Shown: positions 23,490 through 34,647 of the stretch, piece after piece
Numbering within the stretch: position 1 is the first letter of the stretch
Layout: the number at the start of each line of letters is the position of its first letter
Position numbers and translations under genes: made by a program
Source of the DNA: Blasia pusilla
Lineage: Eukaryota > Marchantiophyta > Marchantiopsida > Blasiales
Assembly: GCA_050084515.1 (NCBI GenBank)
Contig: CM114272.1
Coordinates: 5,766,001-5,830,000, forward strand
Length of the DNA: 64,000 nt
Direction: 5' to 3'
The notes under the pieces: model-generated
What the model was told of the DNA's origin: nothing
Database searches by the model: none
What the model saw: only the letters and a program-made list of their open reading frames with translations

Positions 23490-24640
23490 ATGGTGTGGAG
23501 GACAGCAACAGGAAAGTGATAGGCTGCATGAAATCATAACACATCAACGGGTGTCGAGAACGCAGCCGTATTTCGAGCTTCCGGCAGGTATGAAGGCAGG
23601 CAACAGAGACTTCCTTGCTATTTTCTGTCTCCCCCTCGTCGTGCCTTGCCAGGTACTCTCCATTTTATAGTTATTCGCCCATGCATGTGCTGTTACCGTA
23701 GGGCACTCCCTTGAATCTAAGCTCTGTGAATCTTGTGTGGGGGACGGGAAAGGATAGGCTGCATAATCCATAGGACATCAACGGGTGTGGAGAGAACGCA
23801 GCCGTATTTCGAGCTTCCGGCAGGTATGAATAGAGACTTCCTTGCTATTTTCTGTTTCCCCCTCGTCGTGCCTTGCCAAGCACTCTCCATTTCAAAATTA
23901 TTCGACCATGCATGAGCTGTTTACCATAGGGCCCTCCCTTGAATGAAAACTCTGTGAGTCTTGTGTGGGGGACAGCAACAGGAAAGGGATAGGCTGCATG
24001 AAATCATAGCACATCAACGGGTGTCGAGAACGCAGCCATATTTCGAGCTTCCGGCAGGTAACTAAGGCAACAGAGACTTCCTTGCTAGTTCTCTTTCTCC
24101 CTCGTCGTGCCTTGCCAAGTACTCTCCATTTCATGATTATTCGCCCATCCATGAGCTGTTTTACCATAGGGCCCTCCCTTAAATGTAAGCTCTGTGAATC
24201 TTGTGTGGGGGACAGGAAAGGATAGGGTGCATAATCCATAGCACATCAACGGGTGTGGAAAGAACGCAGCCGTATTTCGAGCTTCCGCCAGGTATGAAGG
24301 CAACAGAGACTTGCTATTTTCTGTTTCCCCTTCGTCGTGCCTTGCCAAGTACTCACCATTTCATAATTATTCGCCCATGCATGTGCTGTTTATCATCGGG
24401 CTCTCCCTTGAATGTAAACTCTGTGAATCTTGTGTGGGGGACAGCAATAGGGTGTATGATATCAGAAGAGCACTCCAGCGGGTGAAGAGAACGCAGTAAT
24501 ATTTCGAGCTTCGAGATTCCAGCAGGTATGACGGAAACGGAAAGTTCCTTGCCATTTCTGCTGCCCCCATCGTCATGCCTTGCTAGTTTGTTTCCATTTC
24601 ACAAATTTTCCCCCATGCATCTGCTGTTTACTTTCAGTAG
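23490..24640 (+). repeat. Five-unit ~233-bp tandem array upstream of the MYB gene
   Basis: The block CATCAACGGGTGT recurs at about 23542, 23776, 24012 and 24244, with a fifth degenerate unit at about 24475, a 230-236-bp period. Units 1 and 3 share GACAGCAACAGGAAAG..GCATGAAATCAT, while units 2 and 4 share GAAAGGATAGG(C/G)TGCATAATCC, so the basic higher-order unit is a ~470-bp dimer. Every unit contains GCTTCCGGCAGGTATGA or a close variant, which has the form of a splice donor (CAG|GTATG). The array ends about 220 bp before the MYB coding start. Confidence 0.9.
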
Positions 24641-24833
24641 AATGTAGGAATCGAAATAGAGTAAATAGAGGAATACTGGGAAATGCTTTGTGACCACACG
24701 GACCTAAAATTGAATCACCAGGACCGAAAAGTGGAGAATATTATGCAGGGGATCCTCCAAAGTTTTTGCGCGCTACATATATATGATATGGGATTTCATT
24801 TCTATATTTGGGACTCATATTTATTGTCATGTG

Positions 24834-24843
24834 TTTCCTACAG
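24834..24843 (+). other. Probable 3' splice site of a 5'-UTR intron of the MYB gene
   Basis: TTTCCTACAG ends 20 bases before the chosen start codon and follows a T-rich stretch, a good plant acceptor. It would make the leader a spliced 5'-UTR, with a donor possibly in the tandem array (each unit carries CAG|GTATG). This is inference from motifs only. Confidence 0.45.
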
Positions 24844-24863
24844 GCTTTCTTGCCCTACGCAGG

Positions 24864-26313
24864 ATGAGTAATGCTCCCAACTTCACCCCCATCGAAGCAT
24901 CTTCCCAAGATGATGAATTTCCACCAAACACCAAACTACTTTTCCAATGGGCAACCGACCACACACCTAGCTTGTCCGAATGGGGAGGAGTGGACAGTTC
25001 TCTCAAGTATGAGAACCCTCTGGAGTCTTCACACGAGGCTCGGGTAATGCATCCTTCGATGGGGAGGGACATTCAGAGACAACCATTTGAAAACTCAAAC
25101 CCTTTTCATGAAATGGGTTCCCCTTCCATTCCCATGATTCCTCAGGGGCTCAATTTTGGAGTGAGCAGGAAAGGTGATTCGGAAGGTATGAGTTATGGAG
25201 ATGTAGAAGGGATGAATTTTATAGGCAGGGAACCCAATGCTTTGGACACGGGACATGTAGTGGCCTCTATGAATGAGATGGTGCCCATATCTTCATCTCT
25301 TCTTCTTCCTCATACATCTTCATCTCGCCTGCCTGGTGTTGAGATGAGTCTCTCTTCAGATGTGTCCGTCCCTTTGGGTGGTATTGGTCCCAGCAGCCAT
25401 GGTCATGGTATTCATATGCCAACTCCCACAGGTGAGATTCCCATAGAGAACTTGTTGGATGAAGTGCATGCCCACATGAGAGAGAGGATGCTAGCTTTTC
25501 CTAGGAGTACCACTATGGACTCGCCTATAGAGGATGAGCATGTGAGGTGCATGGTGGGTCCATCTTCATGTGTGGATGTGGGTGAGAGTATGCAGGCTCT
25601 TGATCCAGATTTGCAATTTTTGGGAAGCCCTCCTTTGTTTATGAATGAGAGCATTCGATTCTCGAAACCATGTGAACAAGCAAATATTCCTCGTCCAAGC
25701 CTCCAAGGGGAACATATATACGTTCCCCTAGCCCTGCCTAGAAGGGAGATTGGGTGTCCCATTGAGGGTATTCCATCCAGAACCATTGTGGGAGAGAAAG
25801 ATGCAAGCAAGGGCAAAGAAATAGTGGGAGAGGTTGCCTCTCCGAGCAACCCAGGTTGCCTCGATTTACGGTTAACTCTTCAAGCCCAAAGGTATCCCAC
25901 GGACCCAATATTGGATGGAGTCCGCCAAGATGTTTATAAGTTCATCTCCCCAGAGTTGGACGGGAAATATGTTCAGTTTGGAGAGGAAGTAACGGAGCAC
26001 GAGGAGGAGAAACCGCCAAAAAAGAAGAGGACTTGGAGTCCCGAAGAGCACAGGTAATTATCTTACTCTTTCCATATTTCAATGAATCCGTGATGGTTGT
26101 AAGAAGACTTGAGATTTAGATCATTGCAAACTTGCACAAGTAATTTTGGTAACCGATTGTGTCTCTTGGATTCGTAGGTTATTCCTGGAGGGCGTGGAAA
26201 AGTTAGGGAGAGGAAATTGGAAAGAAATTTCCGAGAAGTACGTGACTACAAGGACACCCGTCCAGATAGCAAGCCATGCACAAAAGTTTCTAGCCAAAGA
26301 GGAACAGCCCTAG
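24864..26313 (+). CDS. Single-repeat SHAQKF-type MYB transcription factor
   Basis: The coding sequence is joined from 24864-26053 and 26178-26313 (441 residues). The intron has a CAG|GTAATT donor and a TTCGTAG acceptor and splits an Arg codon. The MYB-like repeat is at the extreme C-terminus (residues 389-434): Trp391 in RTWSPEEHR, Trp411 in GRGNWKEI, then TRTPVQIASHAQKF at 421-434, with a basic PPKKKR patch just before it (likely nuclear signal). This family binds DNA as a plant transcription factor, usually at I-box/TATCC-type sites (family knowledge). Residues 1-380 are Ser/Pro/Met-rich, without a recognised domain, plausibly regulatory. The start was chosen as the first ATG after an acceptor at 24843; the frame is open upstream, so an earlier start at 24783 is possible. 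The C-terminal position of the repeat and the stop seven residues after SHAQKF are unusual. Target genes cannot be read from the sequence. Confidence 0.85.
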
Positions 26314-27207
26314 AACTGCCCACTAATTTTCCATATTTCTGTCCAAATTTCGACAAGGATGTAAGCCAGGAAACTGCGATTATCCTCATTTGGACAAGAT
26401 GAGAACAAGTTCTATCTAGTGCGATCTTGTCCTTCATAGGCTCTCATTTTCGTATGTACCCCCTATGCAGATTTTCTCTTAAGCTTGCAAGGGTTCCAGG
26501 TGTAGTTTCAGGCTGGTTTGACAATGTATCCAAATTCCCAACTGTGGGTTCTGGAATGAGAAATTACTTCGTTCTCAGTAAGAGTATCTGCTTCGGATCT
26601 ATAGTTGAGATTCTAATGATGTAGTTTCTTAGTTGTAATTTCTTATTTCCTTATAGTTTATTTCTTCATCGGAATGAATGCAGTTCATTTGGTTTAAGTT
26701 TAGGAAATTAGATGCTTCACGTACAATTATTTTTAAAAACTGAGGTTCTTTTTTCTGATATGTTAATGGGCAAGGAAGTCAATAATTTTGGTTCAAAAAA
26801 GGGAAGATTTCGAATCTAACTTTATCAGGTGAATAACTCCCAAAAATTGACGTTGCCATCACAACTTCAATTATGGTGAGGTTGGTTTGTATTTCGGCCG
26901 AATCCTGAAGACCCACTTATTGAACTATCACTTCCCATAAGAGTTGCTCCAATTCTCAAATGGTCCGGCGCTTTATGGTCAAGGAGAAGTGTTGATATGG
27001 GATCATTCGGCCCCAACCTTTATAAAATCTCACCGTGGAAACGTGTCATATTTGCCTAAAGTCCTGTAAAATCTCCCTCTCCTGGAACTGAGGAGTATAT
27101 TAAAAAAAATGACATAAAATTGGTTGGACTGAAGTCCAGGTCCAGCGGATTTGGACCAAAGTGGACACGCAAATACAGAAGGTGAAATCTTTGGAACTAG
27201 TGGACCG
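26314..27207. other. 3' flank of the MYB gene and spacer
   Basis: AT-rich, without a recognised gene. The first few hundred bases presumably contain the 3'-UTR; no unambiguous polyadenylation signal is visible. Short frames (26217-26399, 26427-26621) overlap or follow exon 2 and are not credible genes. Confidence 0.4.
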
Positions 27208-27281
27208 CGCTAGATGGAGGGGTCGAACCTCCGACCTTGCGGTTAACAGCCGCACGCTCTAACCAACTGAGCTAATCCAGC
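27208..27281 (-). tRNA. tRNA-Asn (anticodon GUU)
   Basis: On the minus strand the 74 bases fold as a complete tRNA. The acceptor stem pairs GCTGGAT with ATCTAGC (one G-U), with discriminator G. The D arm contains AGCTCAGTTGGTTAGAGC, the anticodon stem TGCGG/CCGCA encloses CTGTTAA with anticodon GTT, and the T arm is GGAGGTTCGACCCCTCC. The internal A box (TTAGCTCAGTTGG) and B box (GGTTCGACCCC) are intact. There is no intron and CCA is not encoded, as expected for a nuclear gene. Confidence 0.96.
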
Positions 27282-27438
27282 TTCTTGTTCCTCAAGGAGA
27301 TGTGGCATTAAATGTTTGCAGAAATATACGTTTGTTAACTTATTGATATAATTTCTTGAAGATGTATGAAAAATCGGGTTAAATTTGGTTAGAAGGGAAG
27401 ATTAACGTAAGTGTTCACGATAGCGAGTGAGCGGAGAT

Positions 27439-27476
27439 CCCACATATCTCAACCTACAGAAGTTGAAATATGTGGG
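27439..27476. repeat. Hairpin-forming inverted repeat
   Basis: CCCACATATCTCAAC at 27439-27453 faces GTTGAAATATGTGGG at 27462-27476 across an 8-base loop; 14 of 15 positions pair. It lies between the two tRNA loci. It could be a short transcribed hairpin or a palindromic element; nothing distinguishes these. Confidence 0.6.
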
Positions 27477-27579
27477 GTTGGAATCGAAGGAAAGTTGCGA
27501 CCAATCTTGGAGTTGAGATTATAAGACACTGTCAGCACATTCAGTTCACAAAACCTAGAGCTTAAACTAGACAATGGGT

Positions 27580-27653
27580 CGCTAGATGGAGGGGTCGAAC
27601 CTCCGGCCATGCTGTTAACAGCCGCACGCTCTAGCCATCTGAGCTAATCCAGC
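27580..27653 (-). tRNA. tRNA-Asn (GUU), second copy with an anticodon-stem mismatch
   Basis: Same orientation as the copy 372 bp to the left and same acceptor stem, anticodon GTT and T arm. Differences are in the D loop (AGCTCAGATGGCTAGAGC), the anticodon stem (TGCGG facing CAGCA, giving one G-A mismatch) and the variable region. The A and B boxes look usable, so it may be transcribed, but the mismatch suggests a weak or decaying gene. Flanking sequences of the two loci do not match, so this is not a simple large duplication. Confidence 0.85.
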
Positions 27654-30530
27654 ACTGCTGCCGTCTACCCTACTCATAAGTTAGTATTTTGCGGATACAT
27701 GGGTTCCAAAAGCCAGATGAATAACTTTTGACTGGTACATATTTCATTGTGTGTGGGTATGAACAAGACTCAACTATAGCAATCCCACATTATGACCTAT
27801 CCTATCCTAACTCAACCCGAGGGGAAAAAGACTAGGGATGTCCACACGTCTTGAAAAGCATTATTTGAGTGGGAGAAATATTAAATCCAGCTAGGTAGGA
27901 ATGTGGAAAAATCGCACTACTGCCGTGATTGTTATGCACTCAGCTATAAGCACACCACTAATATTTCTCAGGCTATACGTGAAGAAAAGTTCAAAGGATT
28001 AGATTAGGACGGCCTAAAGTTTTCAGAATCTTTACTTCTGCCTAATATTTAAGGGAAAAAAAGAAAAAGGTCGTCTTTCCTCGGACCCTCAATGGCACTA
28101 GGGAATCCCTTCCTCCATCCTACTGGACTTTTAGGAACTTTTTTTTTAATGTTGTGCAAGTGAAAATTATCCTTCCCACACAGATTTTTTGTCATTGGTC
28201 CAAAATATTCACCGTCATCTTTTTCCATCTATTGGATATTTCTCTTGGAAACATAAGTTAACATCGTTTCCCAGCCGTTGGATATTTTCTTTGCAACACA
28301 AGTTAGAACGTGAAGGTATGCTTCACGTGCTAACTTTTCATGGGAACTTTTTGGGTGGACAAGGTGTGTATGGCGACCTTGAGGAAACCAGGTTAAGGGT
28401 CTATCTTAATAAGGTACTTTCCCATCTATTCGAACTTGTGAAGAGTCAAATCATGCCTAGATTATGGTGTTCTCATGAAACCAGTGTTTGGATAAAAGTA
28501 TCATCCTTGAAAAAAATGTGGAAAAACAAAAAAGCTATCAGCGCACATTCAATGTTACGTCCAAACGAAGCCAGAATCCACCAACTTTTGTAAAATAAAA
28601 TACAAACTAACCGCGTCAAATACCACCTCTTAGTAGTGTTCCACGTAGATACACATCGGCTTGCATTTACATTTTGGGGACTTCAGTCTCGATTTTTATC
28701 GTGTGCGTGGCTTCACAACTTTGAATTATTCCATTATTCTACTGGAATATCACAATGCCACCCTTTCCGGCATGTTTCCGTGAGTTCAGGAATTGGTTTA
28801 AAACATCTGTTAACTCAGGTGTATAGCTTTTCGTCCGTTAATATGTTCATGACTTGCGAGCGTTATAAACACAAAATAAGCTATATTATTAGCCGGTGAT
28901 TTAATGGGAGAGAGTTTTTTTATTAGTAAACTTACATGTGTACGAGCATCAAGAAACAAAATCTGAAGGGTTATATCTTCCCTTCAAACACTTTTTCTTA
29001 TTGTAAACACCTTATTAGTTTTCTTTGTGTGTAAACACCTTATGTCTTTTCTTTATTAGTAATCATGAGTCGACATCAAATATGAAATAAAGTGGTACTA
29101 CGGTGATTGGTGTAATAGTTGGGGGTACAGAAAGGAAATGAAGGTCAGAAAATTGCGCACGAGCAAATGATAATGGAGCCCATATAGGAAAAAGAAGCGC
29201 AGTCAAATGAGAAAAATAGCGGTCGAAAGACTAGGGAGTTCAAGAGCAGAATTGGAGCACGCTTTTGGACGTGAACTTTGGATGGAAGATATTCAAATGA
29301 ATTTCCCGAGTACCACCATGGATGACGGCGAGGCAATGGACGGACAAACATTGTCCACGCTTAATTTTCTTGACTATTATTATTTCAATGAAGGAACTTT
29401 GGGACTGAAATCTTTCTGGACAGATGTTCTGACCTTTCGCGATCCGATTCGCTTTAGAGTTTCCTTTCACGTACGCGAAAAATACTTACCTGAGGAGAAA
29501 TTCTACTTTAGAAAGTTCGCTAAAGTACTCCGTGGCACCACACGAGCGAGGAAGCGTGCATGAATAGTCACGAATCCATGGCCGGCACGTAGCAGACCGG
29601 CGCACGTTTATTATTCCATATTTTTTCGTTTCCTTTTCCCCTCCGTAGGGGACTTTTCTCAATTGTCGCCGTCCCAGCAAGGGAATATTGTATCGAGATT
29701 CCGCTACGTGACTTCGGCAACTAGGCGACTCGGCGACAACGCCTCCATTCTTGACTGGTTTACGAATGAGTTTAATGGTCACCTGTGGTTATAGTTCCAG
29801 TTTAAGTTATAACCTGTGGCCACTCAGGATATACGTGTTCTCAAGAGGAAGTACTAGTCTTGAATCGAACATACCATCACCTTCGATTCTCTACAAGTAG
29901 AGTTAACCTCACCTGTGGTTACTGTCGAGTACAGAACCACTTAGGCCATGTCATGTTGAGAAGGTTGTCTGATGGGTTTCGGAACAAGAACTTTCTGCAT
30001 GTCGAATTGTCATTCACCCAACCAAACCTTAAGGTACATACGGGAGCCGCGAAAACTAATTGAGACCCTAAGATGATCATCCGCATCCAGACTTGTAGAA
30101 ATGGTATTGGAAATAAGCTCCACTTTTCGAACGGTAAGAAAGCCTCATCATTGAAGCAGACAAGAGGGCATGTCCTAACAAATGCAGTTCCCCTTGTCGA
30201 ACGGGCACATGAGTGAATATGTGGACGTGGAGAGGGCATGGGATGCATATAATTGAATTGCAATTGTCGCCAAATCTATCGCGACCTGAACCCAAATATT
30301 AATGTCATGGTGAGTGGTGTACCTGATCCTCAAGCTTCGTCACACAATTGCCAATCTAATCATGTAACATCCAATTACATGACATGTGAGCCTCATTGCC
30401 CTTGTCCGACGTAAAGCAATCCAAACCGAGCGGCCATCTCTGGATAGATCTACAAACTGTGACGGTTTCTTCATAAGCATGATCGAAAAAATCGAAGATT
30501 TCCGTCTGAATCTGCTGATGAGCTCAACTC
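27654..30530. other. Spacer, no recognisable gene
   Basis: Open frames at 28189-28590 (+; 134 codons) and 29207-29560 (+; 118 codons) have no recognisable domain. The first sits on a 46-bp imperfect duplication (TTGGATATTT at 28232 and 28278) and has weak coding character. The second is richer in acidic and aromatic residues but isolated. Repeated CACCTGTGGTTA motifs occur at about 29780 and 29911 with an inverted partner TAACCTGTGGCC at about 29810. Confidence 0.4.
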
Positions 30531-30798
30531 TTACCGATTAGATATGTCGCTGCCGACCTTCACCTCAAGCTCGCTCTTGGTTTGGATCAATGCTCTACTA
30601 GCTGACGGGGATCGCCTTCGGATGGCGAAATGCATGCGCAGGAGAAATGCTAGACATTGAATGACATTCGATTTGAGTTCGAAGCATACGCTAGAAATTA
30701 AGAATCCGTCCTTGCTCGGATTCTGAACCAGAATTAGGTCTGTTAAAGTAGTGACTCCACATGCGTCCAAATTGGTCGGCCTGCGTGTATTTGGTGAT

Positions 30799-33700
30799 TC
30801 AAGCAGCTGCAATTCGTGGCACTGGGGTTTCGATTTCGGGTGATTCCCCGTCCTCGTCCTCTTCTTCTTGCAATCTCATTTGGGGCAGGAAGAGGTTGGA
30901 CAGCTCGGTCCAGGACGTGTGGTAGGATCTTTCGCGCTTTATCTTCGTGAGCATGTGCACAGCTTGCAGCATGGGCGGGCGCTCTGAAGGGATGGTCTTG
31001 GTGCAGAGCAGCCCGACTTGTACCGCGAGATACATCTCCTCCCTGAATGAGGCGTTTTGGAAGTCGGAAGCCATAGCCGGGTCGATCACTGTTTCGAGAT
31101 CCTGTCGAGCGGCCGCCGCCTGGACCCACTCCGGTAGCGTCAACCCCTGCCCCAAATCATCGCTCGTGGGCCTCTTCCCCGTCACGAGCTCCAGGACAAC
31201 GATTCCGTAGCTGTAAACGTCTCCTTTCGTCGATACTCTCGTCGTGAACCCATACTCTACGGAACCCAACACATGTATGTGAGTCCACCAAACACGAGTC
31301 ACGCTACTAGCTTACACATGCGCGTTGGAAAAATACCAGTTTGGTCGTATTGAACAGCAAAGTGGCCATCCGTCTCGCTTTCCCTTGCCAAATCACCCAT
31401 TCTGACTACAAGAGAGGGATTGAGAAATGTCTTGTGGTTGTGTCGGTTCTAATATTCGACCAAACCCTACTCCAGCTTACGCATGTACGCTCGGAAAACA
31501 CGAGTTTCTCGTTTCGTTGTGCGTAGTGAGTTCACCATTTGCCTTAGCGAAAGACCGCAATCTGAATCTGAGAGGGGATCAGAAATGTGTTTTGGTGTTT
31601 TTTCGGGTAATAGTGGACCCTTACACACTCGACTTTTCGCTTGCACGCTCGTGTACGCTCCAAAAGTTAGTTTAATGTTTCCTAAGAAGTTGTCAAATCA
31701 CCCTATGCCCTTTTGGAGCACCCCATTCTCAACCTTATTCTGAAACGAGTCGAGCGATGTATGAAGATGTAGCTTAAACGCGCAAGCTCGAAAAAAACAT
31801 TGTTGTTTCCTGGTATAGAGTCAACTCACCCTTCGCCCTTGCCAAACATCCCATTTGGAATCAGAAAGGAGTGAAGAAATGTCTCGCGTTGGTAGTGATG
31901 TACGTACCCGGTGCGATGTAGCCTGTAGTGCCGCAGAAAGTTCGGGTGGAATCATCTCCAGAGCCAGGGTGGACGGGACGCGAGATCCCAAAATCTGCCA
32001 CTTTGGCGACGTAGTTGACATCGAGCAGAATGTTGGACGGCTTGAGGTCGCGATGGATGATGAGCTCTTGGCAGTCGTGGTGCAGGTAAGCCATGCCTTG
32101 AGCAACACCGATTGCGATTTCCAGCCGCGTGGGCCAGCTGAGCAACGTCGGGGCCGAAATGCCGTCCCCGTGTAAGACCTTGTGCAAGCTGCCGTGCGCT
32201 ATGTAGTCCAGCACCAGAGCGTCGCAGTTGGGCTCCGAGCACAACCCCAGAACTGTGACGAGATTGCGGTGCCGCAGCCCTTCCAGAGTGAGCACCTCGT
32301 GTAGGAGCTGCTTCCTAGCCTCGTTCTGGTCCTTGCTACTTAGCTTCTTCACAGCCACGAGCTTCCCGTTGGAATCGACTCCTCTGTACACCGTGCTCGC
32401 TGACCCCGACCCCAAAATGTTCAGCTCGCTGAAATCCTCCGTCCACGCTCTCAAATCCTCGGATTTGAACATCATCCGGGTATGCATCTGCAACCCTATG
32501 AGGTCAGGAGGTTTAGGCCCGGACTCCGAAACCCTGGAGCGCTTGGAGTGCCGCAGCGAGAAGAGGAGAATCGTCACGCCCACGAAAGTTCCCCCGACCG
32601 CGCTGACGGCGATGACAACTCCCGAGCTATGGTCACGCTTACTAGAACTACTCTGATCTGCTTCTGGCGGGGCCTTGGGCGCATCGGACAAAGAGTTCGC
32701 CAGTCTTCGAATCCTCCCTCCATCGACGGCAAACCCCGACCCGACGTTCATCCCCCCAAGAAAACGCCCTCCCTTGTAGACCTTGTTCAATGGGCTGCCG
32801 ATCCCGAGTTCCGGCGGAGCGCGTTCGAGACTGTTGAATGAGAAGGAGAGCGATCGGGTTTGAGAAGGAGAGCCGAGTTCTACAAGACTGACTGGAATTT
32901 GGCCCGAGAGCTTGTTCCTCGACAAATTGAGATTGGAAAGCGCCGGGGAGTCGCCCAAATCGCTGGGATCGCCGGGAATCGTGAGATTGTTGGAGGAGAG
33001 ATCGATGTTCTGAACCCATTTCAGCCTCCCCAATTCGGATGGAATGCGGCCGGAGAGCTGGTTTCTCGACAAGTTCAAGGAGACTCGAAGGCCGTGCAGA
33101 CCCCTGATCATCGCCTCGGGGATACTGCCCGTCAGACTGTTGCCCGAGACGTCCAGCACTGCGAGAGATTCGAGCTGCCCGATACTGCCCGGGATTCTGC
33201 CCGTGAACGCGTTGTCGCTGATCCGAAGGTACTGCAGCCGAGGCCAGTGCTCACCGATCCATGCTGGGACGGAGCCGGTCATCCGGTTCCCTGCCACTAA
33301 GAAAGACCTCATCTCATGACACTTGGACAGTGCTCCCGGTATTTTACCCGTCAGCCGGTTCTGCGTCGCGCCCACTACCTCCAGCCGAAGCAGATCACCG
33401 AGGGATGCCGGAATAGCACCTGTCAGGCGATTCTCCGACAGCCCCAGCTCCAGCAACGATGAACACGCTCCCAGCGTATCCGGTATCGAGCCCGTCAGGT
33501 TATTCGACCGCAGTCGCATCTTCCGCAATTTCTTCAACTGCCCTAACTCGGGTGGGATAGGTCCGGTCAGATTGTTACCCCATAGATACAGCTTCTGCAG
33601 ATTCTGCAGGTACCCTAACTCGCGCGGGATGGGTCCGGTCAGCAAGTTCTGCTGTAAGAGGAGATGCCGGAGATGAGTGAAGGAGCCGAGCTCGCATGGA

Positions 33701-34647
33701 ATTCCTCCGCTGAATCGATTCGCGTTGAGTGCGAGGGTCGTCAATTTCGGGAGCGTCGCGCTCTTCAGAAATGCAGGAACCGTTCCTGAGAGTTTGTTTC
33801 TCCCGAGGTTCAGTCGCTCCAGATTTCTGAGCTTCTCGAGCGCGGAAGGAATTGCCCCCCTGAACTCGTTGCCGTTGATGTCCAGCATTCGGAGCTGCGA
33901 AAGATCACCCAGAGATGCCGGAATGGGCCCAGACAGAGCATTTCCAGGAGCGGAGAGAGATAGTAGCCTCCGAAGACACCCGAATTGGGTGGGTATAGGA
34001 CCCGTGAAGGAGTTGAATCCTAAGAGCAGATGGCGGAGGCTCGAGCAATTGCTCAGAGAGGGAGGAATTGCGGATGAAAAGCTGTTATCCTGCACCGCAA
34101 GAAATTGGAGGTTTCGAATAAGCCCTACAGGGGTAGGCAGCGCGCCGTCCAAGCGATTCCCTCCGAGATGGAGCCACTTCAGCGACGAGCAGTTTCCGAT
34201 CTCGGGAGGCAAAGCTCCCGCGAAAGAATTGGAAGAAAGATCGAACCGCTGGAGGAACCGCAGGCCGCCGAGGCGAGGGGAGATGGAGCCCTCGAGCCTC
34301 AGTCCGCTGAGATTGAGAGCCGTCACGCGACGGGATATCGGATTGCAACTCACCCCCGTCCATCCGCAAGCATCGGACCCGGAGCCGTTGCTCGCGCTCA
34401 CCTCCCAGTCCCGCAAGGCTCCCAGAGGATCTCCACTCACTCGTTCCTTGAACGCCTGCAATATTGCTATTTCAGCCTCTGTCTCCACACGACTGGCTGC
34501 TTTTGATCTCTCGTCATGCGCTACCCATCTACCGCCCGGGCGATCACCGAGCCCTCCTTCGACAGCATCCGACGAACATGAGACACAATAAAATACGAGT
34601 AAGATGGGTACCGCGAACTTCGAGCCCTCGCTCGTGATCGTCGCCAT
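30799..34647 (-). CDS. LRR receptor-like serine/threonine protein kinase (FLS2/LRR-XII-like)
   Basis: Two exons on the minus strand (34647-31908 and 31256-30799) give 1065 residues. The 651-bp intron (donor G|GTACGT, acceptor CCGTAG|A) splits the Glu codon of the kinase APE motif. Order: signal peptide (1-25, hydrophobic VPILLVFYCVSC); LRR N-terminal cap with CGWTGVSC (57-101); about 21 plant-type LRRs (110-625; many L.GPIP..LG.L units); transmembrane segment (677-698) followed by RHSKRSR; kinase from about 740 with GSGSAS loop (746-751), VAVK Lys767, Glu784, HRD 865-867, DFG 885-887 and APE 912-914; acidic C-tail. All catalytic residues are present and it is an RD kinase. The kinase start NILGSGSASTVYRG resembles FLS2 and its relatives. 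Such proteins sit in the plasma membrane, bind an extracellular ligand and phosphorylate cytoplasmic partners; the ligand is unknown. It is GC-rich against AT-rich surroundings. The long antisense frames it contains are shadows. Confidence 0.92.

Noticed and set aside
23490-24640. CRISPR-like array
   Set aside because: The repeats are ~233 bp long and contiguous, without short repeats and unique spacers, in a plant nuclear setting.
25412-25849. 145-codon frame antisense to MYB exon 1
   Set aside because: A shadow of the sense coding sequence.
28189-28590. 134-codon frame as a possible small gene
   Set aside because: It spans a 46-bp duplication, has no recognisable domain, and its codon use looks like the AT-rich spacer.
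33677-34591. 304-codon open frame antisense to the LRR region of the receptor kinase
   Set aside because: It mirrors the repetitive LRR codons in a GC-rich gene, has no domain of its own, and several other antisense frames occur along the same exon.
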